Origin: Stomorhina lunata
Taxonomy: Eukaryota; Arthropoda; Insecta; Diptera; Rhiniidae
Assembly (NCBI GenBank): GCA_933228675.1
Contig: OW121740.1
Coordinates: 9,825,442 to 9,889,441, forward strand
Direction of reading: 5' to 3'
DNA length: 64,000 nt
Positions 1-11,630 of the stretch are shown piece by piece (positions within the stretch are counted from its first letter, which is position 1; each line of letters opens with the position of its first letter). The notes below the pieces were generated by a model. It saw only the letters and a list, made by a program, of their open reading frames with translations. It was not told where the DNA came from and searched no databases. The position numbers were made by a program, and so were the translations under genes.

Positions 1-3000
1 CTAGAACAGAACTAGAACAGAACTAGAACAGAACTAGAACAGAACTAGAACAGAACTAGAACAGAACTAGAACAGAACTAGAACAGAACTAGAACAGAAC
101 TAGAACAGAACTAGAACAGAACTAGAACAGAACTAGAACAGAACTAGAACAGAACTAGAACAGAACTAGAACAGAACTAGAACAGAACTAGAACAGAACT
201 AGAACAGAACTAGAACAGAACTAGAACAGAACTAGAACAGAACTAGAACAGAACTAGAACAGAACTAGAACAGAACTAGAACAGAACTAGAACAGAACTA
301 GAACAGAACTAGAACAGAACTAGAACAGAACTAGAACAGAACTAGAACAGAACTAGAACAGAACTAGAACAGAACTAGAACAGAACTAGAACAGAACTAG
401 AACAGAACTAGAACAGAACTAGAACAGAACTAGAACAGAACTAGAACAGAACTAGAACAGAACTAGAACAGAACTAGAACAGAACTAGAACAGAACTAGA
501 ACAGAACTAGAACAGAACTAGAACAGAACTAGAACAGAACTAGAACAGAACTAGAACAGAACTAGAACAGAACTAGAACAGAACTAGAACAGAACTAGAA
601 CAGAACTAGAACAGAACTAGAACAGAACTAGAACAGAACTAGAACAGAACTAGAACAGAACTAGAACAGAACTAGAACAGAACTAGAACAGAACTAGAAC
701 AGAACTAGAACAGAACTAGAACAGAACTAGAACAGAACTAGAACAGAACTAGAACAGAACTAGAACAGAACTAGAACAGAACTAGAACAGAACTAGAACA
801 GAACTAGAACAGAACTAGAACAGAACTAGAACAGAACTAGAACAGAACTAGAACAGAACTAGAACAGAACTAGAACAGAACTAGAACAGAACTAGAACAG
901 AACTAGAACAGAACTAGAACAGAACTAGAACAGAACTAGAACAGAACTAGAACAGAACTAGAACAGAACTAGAACAGAACTAGAACAGAACTAGAACAGA
1001 ACTAGAACAGAACTAGAACAGAACTAGAACAGAACTAGAACAGAACTAGAACAGAACTAGAACAGAACTAGAACAGAACTAGAACAGAACTAGAACAGAA
1101 CTAGAACAGAACTAGAACAGAACTAGAACAGAACTAGAACAGAACTAGAACAGAACTAGAACAGAACTAGAACAGAACTAGAACAGAACTAGAACAGAAC
1201 TAGAACAGAACTAGAACAGAACTAGAACAGAACTAGAACAGAACTAGAACAGAACTAGAACAGAACTAGAACAGAACTAGAACAGAACTAGAACAGAACT
1301 AGAACAGAACTAGAACAGAACTAGAACAGAACTAGAACAGAACTAGAACAGAACTAGAACAGAACTAGAACAGAACTAGAACAGAACTAGAACAGAACTA
1401 GAACAGAACTAGAACAGAACTAGAACAGAACTAGAACAGAACTAGAACAGAACTAGAACAGAACTAGAACAGAACTAGAACAGAACTAGAACAGAACTAG
1501 AACAGAACTAGAACAGAACTAGAACAGAACTAGAACAGAACTAGAACAGAACTAGAACAGAACTAGAACAGAACTAGAACAGAACTAGAACAGAACTAGA
1601 ACAGAACTAGAACAGAACTAGAACAGAACTAGAACAGAACTAGAACAGAACTAGAACAGAACTAGAACAGAACTAGAACAGAACTAGAACAGAACTAGAA
1701 CAGAACTAGAACAGAACTAGAACAGAACTAGAACAGAACTAGAACAGAACTAGAACAGAACTAGAACAGAACTAGAACAGAACTAGAACAGAACTAGAAC
1801 AGAACTAGAACAGAACTAGAACAGAACTAGAACAGAACTAGAACAGAACTAGAACAGAACTAGAACAGAACTAGAACAGAACTAGAACAGAACTAGAACA
1901 GAACTAGAACAGAACTAGAACAGAACTAGAACAGAACTAGAACAGAACTAGAACAGAACTAGAACAGAACTAGAACAGAACTAGAACAGAACTAGAACAG
2001 AACTAGAACAGAACTAGAACAGAACTAGAACAGAACTAGAACAGAACTAGAACAGAACTAGAACAGAACTAGAACAGAACTAGAACAGAACTAGAACAGA
2101 ACTAGAACAGAACTAGAACAGAACTAGAACAGAACTAGAACAGAACTAGAACAGAACTAGAACAGAACTAGAACAGAACTAGAACAGAACTAGAACAGAA
2201 CTAGAACAGAACTAGAACAGAACTAGAACAGAACTAGAACAGAACTAGAACAGAACTAGAACAGAACTAGAACAGAACTAGAACAGAACTAGAACAGAAC
2301 TAGAACAGAACTAGAACAGAACTAGAACAGAACTAGAACAGAACTAGAACAGAACTAGAACAGAACTAGAACAGAACTAGAACAGAACTAGAACAGAACT
2401 AGAACAGAACTAGAACAGAACTAGAACAGAACTAGAACAGAACTAGAACAGAACTAGAACAGAACTAGAACAGAACTAGAACAGAACTAGAACAGAACTA
2501 GAACAGAACTAGAACAGAACTAGAACAGAACTAGAACAGAACTAGAACAGAACTAGAACAGAACTAGAACAGAACTAGAACAGAACTAGAACAGAACTAG
2601 AACAGAACTAGAACAGAACTAGAACAGAACTAGAACAGAACTAGAACAGAACTAGAACAGAACTAGAACAGAACTAGAACAGAACTAGAACAGAACTAGA
2701 ACAGAACTAGAACAGAACTAGAACAGAACTAGAACAGAACTAGAACAGAACTAGAACAGAACTAGAACAGAACTAGAACAGAACTAGAACAGAACTAGAA
2801 CAGAACTAGAACAGAACTAGAACAGAACTAGAACAGAACTAGAACAGAACTAGAACAGAACTAGAACAGAACTAGAACAGAACTAGAACAGAACTAGAAC
2901 AGAACTAGAACAGAACTAGAACAGAACTAGAACAGAACTAGAACAGAACTAGAACAGAACTAGAACAGAACTAGAACAGAACTAGAACAGAACTAGAACA

Positions 3001-6000
3001 GAACTAGAACAGAACTAGAACAGAACTAGAACAGAACTAGAACAGAACTAGAACAGAACTAGAACAGAACTAGAACAGAACTAGAACAGAACTAGAACAG
3101 AACTAGAACAGAACTAGAACAGAACTAGAACAGAACTAGAACAGAACTAGAACAGAACTAGAACAGAACTAGAACAGAACTAGAACAGAACTAGAACAGA
3201 ACTAGAACAGAACTAGAACAGAACTAGAACAGAACTAGAACAGAACTAGAACAGAACTAGAACAGAACTAGAACAGAACTAGAACAGAACTAGAACAGAA
3301 CTAGAACAGAACTAGAACAGAACTAGAACAGAACTAGAACAGAACTAGAACAGAACTAGAACAGAACTAGAACAGAACTAGAACAGAACTAGAACAGAAC
3401 TAGAACAGAACTAGAACAGAACTAGAACAGAACTAGAACAGAACTAGAACAGAACTAGAACAGAACTAGAACAGAACTAGAACAGAACTAGAACAGAACT
3501 AGAACAGAACTAGAACAGAACTAGAACAGAACTAGAACAGAACTAGAACAGAACTAGAACAGAACTAGAACAGAACTAGAACAGAACTAGAACAGAACTA
3601 GAACAGAACTAGAACAGAACTAGAACAGAACTAGAACAGAACTAGAACAGAACTAGAACAGAACTAGAACAGAACTAGAACAGAACTAGAACAGAACTAG
3701 AACAGAACTAGAACAGAACTAGAACAGAACTAGAACAGAACTAGAACAGAACTAGAACAGAACTAGAACAGAACTAGAACAGAACTAGAACAGAACTAGA
3801 ACAGAACTAGAACAGAACTAGAACAGAACTAGAACAGAACTAGAACAGAACTAGAACAGAACTAGAACAGAACTAGAACAGAACTAGAACAGAACTAGAA
3901 CAGAACTAGAACAGAACTAGAACAGAACTAGAACAGAACTAGAACAGAACTAGAACAGAACTAGAACAGAACTAGAACAGAACTAGAACAGAACTAGAAC
4001 AGAACTAGAACAGAACTAGAACAGAACTAGAACAGAACTAGAACAGAACTAGAACAGAACTAGAACAGAACTAGAACAGAACTAGAACAGAACTAGAACA
4101 GAACTAGAACAGAACTAGAACAGAACTAGAACAGAACTAGAACAGAACTAGAACAGAACTAGAACAGAACTAGAACAGAACTAGAACAGAACTAGAACAG
4201 AACTAGAACAGAACTAGAACAGAACTAGAACAGAACTAGAACAGAACTAGAACAGAACTAGAACAGAACTAGAACAGAACTAGAACAGAACTAGAACAGA
4301 ACTAGAACAGAACTAGAACAGAACTAGAACAGAACTAGAACAGAACTAGAACAGAACTAGAACAGAACTAGAACAGAACTAGAACAGAACTAGAACAGAA
4401 CTAGAACAGAACTAGAACAGAACTAGAACAGAACTAGAACAGAACTAGAACAGAACTAGAACAGAACTAGAACAGAACTAGAACAGAACTAGAACAGAAC
4501 TAGAACAGAACTAGAACAGAACTAGAACAGAACTAGAACAGAACTAGAACAGAACTAGAACAGAACTAGAACAGAACTAGAACAGAACTAGAACAGAACT
4601 AGAACAGAACTAGAACAGAACTAGAACAGAACTAGAACAGAACTAGAACAGAACTAGAACAGAACTAGAACAGAACTAGAACAGAACTAGAACAGAACTA
4701 GAACAGAACTAGAACAGAACTAGAACAGAACTAGAACAGAACTAGAACAGAACTAGAACAGAACTAGAACAGAACTAGAACAGAACTAGAACAGAACTAG
4801 AACAGAACTAGAACAGAACTAGAACAGAACTAGAACAGAACTAGAACAGAACTAGAACAGAACTAGAACAGAACTAGAACAGAACTAGAACAGAACTAGA
4901 ACAGAACTAGAACAGAACTAGAACAGAACTAGAACAGAACTAGAACAGAACTAGAACAGAACTAGAACAGAACTAGAACAGAACTAGAACAGAACTAGAA
5001 CAGAACTAGAACAGAACTAGAACAGAACTAGAACAGAACTAGAACAGAACTAGAACAGAACTAGAACAGAACTAGAACAGAACTAGAACAGAACTAGAAC
5101 AGAACTAGAACAGAACTAGAACAGAACTAGAACAGAACTAGAACAGAACTAGAACAGAACTAGAACAGAACTAGAACAGAACTAGAACAGAACTAGAACA
5201 GAACTAGAACAGAACTAGAACAGAACTAGAACAGAACTAGAACAGAACTAGAACAGAACTAGAACAGAACTAGAACAGAACTAGAACAGAACTAGAACAG
5301 AACTAGAACAGAACTAGAACAGAACTAGAACAGAACTAGAACAGAACTAGAACAGAACTAGAACAGAACTAGAACAGAACTAGAACAGAACTAGAACAGA
5401 ACTAGAACAGAACTAGAACAGAACTAGAACAGAACTAGAACAGAACTAGAACAGAACTAGAACAGAACTAGAACAGAACTAGAACAGAACTAGAACAGAA
5501 CTAGAACAGAACTAGAACAGAACTAGAACAGAACTAGAACAGAACTAGAACAGAACTAGAACAGAACTAGAACAGAACTAGAACAGAACTAGAACAGAAC
5601 TAGAACAGAACTAGAACAGAACTAGAACAGAACTAGAACAGAACTAGAACAGAACTAGAACAGAACTAGAACAGAACTAGAACAGAACTAGAACAGAACT
5701 AGAACAGAACTAGAACAGAACTAGAACAGAACTAGAACAGAACTAGAACAGAACTAGAACAGAACTAGAACAGAACTAGAACAGAACTAGAACAGAACTA
5801 GAACAGAACTAGAACAGAACTAGAACAGAACTAGAACAGAACTAGAACAGAACTAGAACAGAACTAGAACAGAACTAGAACAGAACTAGAACAGAACTAG
5901 AACAGAACTAGAACAGAACTAGAACAGAACTAGAACAGAACTAGAACAGAACTAGAACAGAACTAGAACAGAACTAGAACAGAACTAGAACAGAACTAGA

Positions 6001-7184
6001 ACAGAACTAGAACAGAACTAGAACAGAACTAGAACAGAACTAGAACAGAACTAGAACAGAACTAGAACAGAACTAGAACAGAACTAGAACAGAACTAGAA
6101 CAGAACTAGAACAGAACTAGAACAGAACTAGAACAGAACTAGAACAGAACTAGAACAGAACTAGAACAGAACTAGAACAGAACTAGAACAGAACTAGAAC
6201 AGAACTAGAACAGAACTAGAACAGAACTAGAACAGAACTAGAACAGAACTAGAACAGAACTAGAACAGAACTAGAACAGAACTAGAACAGAACTAGAACA
6301 GAACTAGAACAGAACTAGAACAGAACTAGAACAGAACTAGAACAGAACTAGAACAGAACTAGAACAGAACTAGAACAGAACTAGAACAGAACTAGAACAG
6401 AACTAGAACAGAACTAGAACAGAACTAGAACAGAACTAGAACAGAACTAGAACAGAACTAGAACAGAACTAGAACAGAACTAGAACAGAACTAGAACAGA
6501 ACTAGAACAGAACTAGAACAGAACTAGAACAGAACTAGAACAGAACTAGAACAGAACTAGAACAGAACTAGAACAGAACTAGAACAGAACTAGAACAGAA
6601 CTAGAACAGAACTAGAACAGAACTAGAACAGAACTAGAACAGAACTAGAACAGAACTAGAACAGAACTAGAACAGAACTAGAACAGAACTAGAACAGAAC
6701 TAGAACAGAACTAGAACAGAACTAGAACAGAACTAGAACAGAACTAGAACAGAACTAGAACAGAACTAGAACAGAACTAGAACAGAACTAGAACAGAACT
6801 AGAACAGAACTAGAACAGAACTAGAACAGAACTAGAACAGAACTAGAACAGAACTAGAACAGAACTAGAACAGAACTAGAACAGAACTAGAACAGAACTA
6901 GAACAGAACTAGAACAGAACTAGAACAGAACTAGAACAGAACTAGAACAGAACTAGAACAGAACTAGAACAGAACTAGAACAGAACTAGAACAGAACTAG
7001 AACAGAACTAGAACAGAACTAGAACAGAACTAGAACAGAACTAGAACAGAACTAGAACAGAACTAGAACAGAACTAGAACAGAACTAGAACAGAACTAGA
7101 ACAGAACTAGAACAGAACTAGAACAGAACTAGAACAGAACTAGAACAGAACTAGAACAGAACTAGAACAGAACTAGAACAGAAC
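1..7184 (+). repeat. 11-bp satellite array A, (CTAGAACAGAA)n
   Basis: This is a tandem array of the 11-mer CTAGAACAGAA, about 653 copies, truncated by the left edge of the window. The reading phase repeats exactly every 660 bases throughout, so no insertion or deletion is present, and I saw no substitution. It ends sharply at 7184, where the next expected unit is replaced by ATAATCGG. Each unit contains CTAG, which reads TAG on both strands, and because 11 is not a multiple of 3 all six frames are stopped. The array ends about 450 bases upstream of a splice acceptor and therefore probably lies in an intron of the fatty acyl-CoA reductase gene (inference). Confidence 0.98.
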
Positions 7185-7637
7185 ATAATCGGTCAAGGAC
7201 AACTTCGGATAGAAATTTAAGGACATACATGAGTATTGATTCAATTAACTCGTATCTATAACCATTAAAACCCATCACACCTGCAAAGTGTTCCAAAAAT
7301 GATGAGTGTATTAGAATGTCCTTGATTAGGACAACATGTGTTTGAGTGTGTGTTTGCATTTGTGTGGATTTAAATGTGTGGACGTGTTTTCATTCTTTGT
7401 CATCATTGAGATAAATTTTTATTAACCCACTTCCACCTTTCAAAAATTGTGTCGTCGTTGTTGTTGTTGCTGTTGCCAACGTGTTATTGCTTTGGCACTG
7501 ATAGCTCAGCTCAGCTCGACATTGTTTTTGTTAGTTATTTTTTATTGTTGTTATTGCTGTTGATTTTTATAGAGCTTTTGTCCTTTTTTTTTTTGACGTT
7601 GACGTTGTCGTTGATGTTTTTGTTTTTATTTTTTTAG
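7185..7637 (+). other. Probable 3' part of an intron of the fatty acyl-CoA reductase gene
   Basis: This is non-repetitive sequence between satellite A and the coding exon. It becomes rich in GTT and T runs toward its end and finishes in a long pyrimidine tract followed by AG at 7636-7637, a good 3' splice site. No open frame in it looks like protein. The intron's 5' end is not visible and may lie within or beyond the satellite. Confidence 0.6.
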
Positions 7638-8185
7638 AATGTTAAAAATTTATCGCAAAATCCACAAATTCTGTTCACTGATGGAATATTTTTCGGCAAA
7701 TGATTTCAAATTTGACAATGACAATGTACGTTCACTTTCGGGCAAATTGGAATCAACGGATAAACAATTGTTTGCATTCGATATGCGCAATCTAAACTGG
7801 ACCGAATTGTTTCAATTGAGTTTGGTGGGTGTACGCCAGTATGTGGTTAAAGATGATCCCAGCACAATACCAGAATCAGTGAAACGACATGAACGGTATG
7901 TTATTTCTATTTCTATTCTATTGCTCTTGTTTTTACAAATACAAAACCATATTGACGATATGGATGATGTTGGTGATGGTGTCGGTGTTGGTGATAGTGA
8001 TGATGACGATATGTTTTGATACCTTTTTAGGTTTTTCTTTTTTTGTTTTGTGAATTTTTTGACTAAATGCTATTTCATTTTGTATTTTTTGCAGCTTAAA
8101 GATTTTACACTATACCACTCTGTTTGTGGTCTATACTCTGGCTCTGGTGCTGCTTTATCAAATGTTTAAATTTTTATTTGTGTAA
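7638..8185 (+). CDS. Fatty acyl-CoA reductase, last two exons (C-terminal domain), 5'-partial
   Basis: Fatty acyl-CoA reductases use NADPH to reduce fatty acyl-CoA to fatty alcohol for waxes, hydrocarbons and pheromones, usually at the ER or peroxisome. Two exons are visible: 7638-7895 and 8095-8185 (TAA at 8183-8185), joined across a 199-bp GT-AG intron so that CG plus C makes an arginine codon. The first base, 7638, completes a codon begun in an upstream exon (phase 2), so the ATG at 7639 is internal and not the start. The roughly 115 residues match the FAR_C (Sterile) domain: a basic LKIYRKIHKF start, YFSANDFKFDNDN, then NWTELFQLSLVGVRQYV, ending in a hydrophobic C-terminal segment (LFVVYTLALVLLYQMF) typical of the membrane anchor. 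The N-terminal Rossmann domain with the NADPH site is missing because it lies upstream of the window. The reading frame is intact. Insects have many paralogues, so I do not assign one. Confidence 0.88.
7896..8094 (+). other. Last intron of the fatty acyl-CoA reductase gene
   Basis: The donor GTATGT follows exon end GAACG at 7895. The acceptor is TTTTTTGCAG ending at 8094. Splicing keeps the frame and yields the expected hydrophobic C-terminus. Reading through the intron instead gives a low-complexity Asp/Gly-rich tail that stops at 8019, which does not resemble the family. Confidence 0.85.
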
Positions 8186-8810
8186 AAATTTTTGTTTGAA
8201 TTTTCCATATTTTTTTGGGGAAATTGTTCAAAAATTTCTCTATTTTAGTTTGTGAGTGTTACTTTGAAGATTATGATTCTGATTTATTATTATTTTATGT
8301 TTTATTTTATTTTTTTTTTTTGTGTATAGTAAATAATATTTTGTATGTACTTTATTTACCAAAAGTTATTTATAGTTTTATTTGAAGGTTCTTCACAAAA
8401 AATGCAAGTTTTTGTCATAAATTGTTAAAAAAAATGGATATGTATTTTAAAATTTAGTTATGTTTTGGTAAAATTTATAAAAAAAATATAAACTTGTTTT
8501 TCTGTGAAACCTTTATTATATTTTAAATATTAAATTTCTTGTCTCTTTTTGTTTAGCAAAAAATATTTTATGTTTCAATTTTAATTTCTAAAATAATTTA
8601 AGTTCTTTTTTTAGTTGTATGAAAAAAAAATATGTAATTTTTACAGAATGTTTAAGTTATAGATTTTATAATTCTGGGTAAAGTCAAGTAAATATATTTT
8701 TGAATAAAAAAAATTTTATGAAAAATCCAAATAAAAATGAAGATATTTGTTTTATTTTGTAAAAACCATAAAAAATTAAATGATATCATGTTCAATGAAA
8801 CGTTTTAAAT
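8186..8810 (+). other. 3' UTR and downstream flank of the reductase gene
   Basis: This is AT-rich sequence after the stop codon with no coding potential. Two AATAAA hexamers lie at 8703-8708 and 8730-8735. If the first is used, the 3' UTR is about 530-550 bases. The palindrome-bearing repeats begin immediately downstream. Confidence 0.6.
8703..8708 (+). terminator. Candidate polyadenylation signal AATAAA
   Basis: This is the first canonical AATAAA after the reductase stop codon, about 520 bases downstream. A second copy is at 8730-8735. It was chosen on position and motif only, and a cleavage site cannot be seen. Confidence 0.45.
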
Positions 8811-10200
8811 ATGTATCTTGAGGGCAGCAACATGTTGCTGGGCTCTAGAAACATGTTGCTGATCTCTAGAAACATGTTGCTGATCTCTAGAAACATGTTG
8901 CTGATCTCTAGAAACATGTTGCTGATCTCTAGAAACATGTTGCTGAACATAAAATATATTTTCAATTTTTTGTTCCATTGCTTTAGATATTAAACATATT
9001 CAAGGAATATATGAAACAAATGTCATTAACATATGTTTAATACTTCGCAACCTTTACTTATTTTCTTCAACATTTTGCAAAAGTTAAGTTATCATCAATA
9101 AACTGCTCTGAATGCTACTGAACTCTATTAGCCTACATTAGAACTCTATCAATATGTTTATTTACTTCAGCAACATTTTCCCAACACTAAATGTATAAGA
9201 AACGTTTTAAAAATCTAATTTGAATGAAGCAAAATGTTGCTGGACTCTAGAAACATGTTGCTTGCTATAGAAATATATTCTAAACTTTTTGTTTCATAAC
9301 TCAAACACATAATATACGTATACTTAAGAAATACATAAAATAAAGTCCAGCAACATGTTTCTAAGATATAGCTTACCTACATTTCTTTAACATGTTAACA
9401 AATAATGGACTACTTATCAAACTACATCAGAATTCTATCTCACATGTTTATAAACTCTAGCAACATTTGTAAAAACTCCTAACATTTCAACAAATAATTA
9501 TAATAACAAAAAAGTAAAACGTTTAGATAATGTTTAAATATGTTTTTTGAATTCTGCAACATGTTGCTGGACTCTATAAACATAAACTTACCATTGAAAT
9601 ATGTTCTCAGCCTTTTGTTTCATCCTTAACATACTTAAGAAATACACCTTATAAACTCCAGCAACATGTATCTTATATCTCACAACCTTTTCAGAATTTC
9701 TTGAACATGTTGCAGAATGTAAGTTACCGATAATCAACTGAAGCGAATGTTACTGAAAACCTTTTAGACTGCATCAGAACTCTATCAACATATTTATAAC
9801 ATTTAAGAAAAGTTTTAAATATGTTTCTTAAATGCAGCAACATGTCGCTGTACTCTATAAACATACTTTTGAAATATGTACTCAACTTTTTGTTTCATCC
9901 CTTAGACATTTAACATACTTAAGAAATACACATAATTAACTCCAGCAACATCTGTCTTATATGTATCTCTCAACCTTCTTTAAATTTCTTCAACATGTTG
10001 CAGAAAGTTTGTTATCAAAAATTAACCAAACCGAATGTTACTGGAACCCTATCAGATTTCATCAGAACTCTATCAACATGCTCATTAGCTCCAGCAACGT
10101 TTTTCAAAACTCTTAAAATCACAAAATTTTTCAAAAAAAATTATGTTAATATACTTTAAGAAATATATACTCTAGCAAATTAACTCTGTTAATAATATTC
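8811..10200 (+). repeat. Diverged ~300-bp monomers carrying GCAACATGTTGC
   Basis: Related units start near 8811, 9222, 9547 and 9829. Each opens with a version of GCAACATGTTGCTGGACTCT and later contains TTTTGTTTCAT, CATACTTAAGAAATA, CTCCAGCAACAT and CAGAACTCTATCAACAT. Spacing is about 280-330 bp once the internal 21-bp expansion in the first unit is allowed for. Perfect palindromes are at 8827-8838 and 9556-9567, and other copies carry one or two changes. The divergence implies an old array. Confidence 0.75.
8828..8950 (+). repeat. 21-bp tandem expansion containing a half-palindrome
   Basis: Five to six head-to-tail copies of a 21-bp unit made of AAACATGTTGCTG plus ATCTCTAG. It is a local expansion of one piece of the 300-bp monomer. 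Because 21 is divisible by 3 it creates a 60-codon open frame at 8811-8993 with a repeating seven-residue peptide (NMLLISR). I regard that frame as a by-product and not a gene. Confidence 0.9.
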
Positions 10201-11630
10201 GCAAAATGTTGCGGAACATACTTAACTGATAATGAACTTGAATAATGAATATTTTTGAACTCTATAAATGGTAGAGACAGGAGCCTCTTCAAAATGTTGC
10301 TGAAAAATTAACTTCTTAGCAATGAACTTTAGTGAATTTTACTGAAGTTTATCTGACAGAAGCAGAGTGCTACTAATATGTTGCTAAGCCCTTAAAATCC
10401 TTCTATATATGTAAAACATATATGACATCGTGCTGTGAAGGCAAGAAAATAGTTTAAATACTGCAATTTCTTGAAATTATACAAAAACACAGCTTTACCT
10501 TTTTTGTTTTATTAAAATTGTCAGCAACATGTTGCTGAAATAAAAATCTTGCATTTTGTTAAATAATATTAGGGGACTTTGATCAAATAAAGATATCTCG
10601 CAACATGTTGATAAGAAAATATTTCTTTGGCTAAAATTATAAAAAGGGTTCCAAAATTAAATTTCTTAAATTTTTTTTATAATAATTAATTTTTGACAAA
10701 TGTAAAATTTGGATTAATTTTGAAAGAAAACATTTGTAAACATTTACGAACGTAAGCAATGTTATCAACACGTAAATTTAAAATTGTCCGAAACATGTTG
10801 CTAAAGCAAACATTAAATTAATATCAATATTATTCATGAAAATTGCTTTCTTTAGATTTAGATGTCTGGCAACATGCCGCTGAAATATACATTTTCCGCA
10901 ACATGTTGCTAAACGTAACATAAAAGGGTATAAAATTAAATTGAATGAAATTTCGACATATTGTTATATATTATTTTTAACAAATGTAAAATATGAAATA
11001 ATTTTAAATGTAAACATTTGTTAAAGTAAATTTGTTAAAGTAAATTATTATTACTAAGTAAATTATAATTACAGAAACAAAGATTACGTTTATGAATGTA
11101 AACAATTGAGTTTAGCAAAGAATCACAACAACTGAATTAGAAAGTATTTGCAACATATTGCTGAAACAAATATCATATAATGTTTAACATTATCAAGTTA
11201 ATTGCTTAAGATATAGATAACATGACAAATATATCTTCCGCAACATGTTGCTAGTACTACGAAGATGTTTAATGTTGAAATTTGTTAAGATTTTAATGTT
11301 TGGATGTAAATGTTTGTAAAAATTAATGAATGTAATAAATATAACGTAAAAAGGGAAAATTAAAATTATCTGCAACATGTTGCTGAAACAAAAATCATGT
11401 TTTGTATATTTAAAAAATAGAAGGCTTAGATTTTTACTTATTTTTTCAATTAAATGGACGCAGATTAAGATAACTTGCATTATGTTGAGTAAAATATATC
11501 ACCCGCAACATGTTGCTAGAACTAAAAGAAGTTAAAGCATTACAATTTCTTCAACTTTTTTTTAGGAAAAAAGTAATATTATGAATATATATTTATTTTA
11601 AAAATTAAACAATTTAAATATAAATTATTG
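10201..11630 (+). repeat. Irregular stretch of palindrome-bearing repeat remnants
   Basis: Perfect GCAACATGTTGC sites occur at 10524, 10898, 11240, 11372 and 11505 (start positions), and there are one-change variants near 10208, 10600, 10790, 10869 and 11150. Flanks recur only loosely (for example ATTTTTGACAAATGTAAAAT and TGTAAACATTTG near 10690-10740 and 10975-11025). These look like decayed monomers intermediate between the flanking families. There is no credible coding sequence. Confidence 0.65.

Noticed and set aside
1..7184. Telomeric repeat
   Set aside because: The 11-mer ends internally next to a gene and similar arrays lie in both orientations. Higher flies are not known to use short telomerase repeats. 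Nothing marks a chromosome end.
7449..7637. Open frame upstream of the reductase exon as an N-terminal extension
   Set aside because: It is a Leu/Phe-rich read of the GTT and T-rich polypyrimidine tract before the splice acceptor, with no family resemblance.
7896..8019. Read-through end of the reductase open frame (Asp/Gly-rich tail)
   Set aside because: Splicing at 7896 and 8094 restores a typical hydrophobic C-terminus, whereas the read-through tail is low complexity and intronic.
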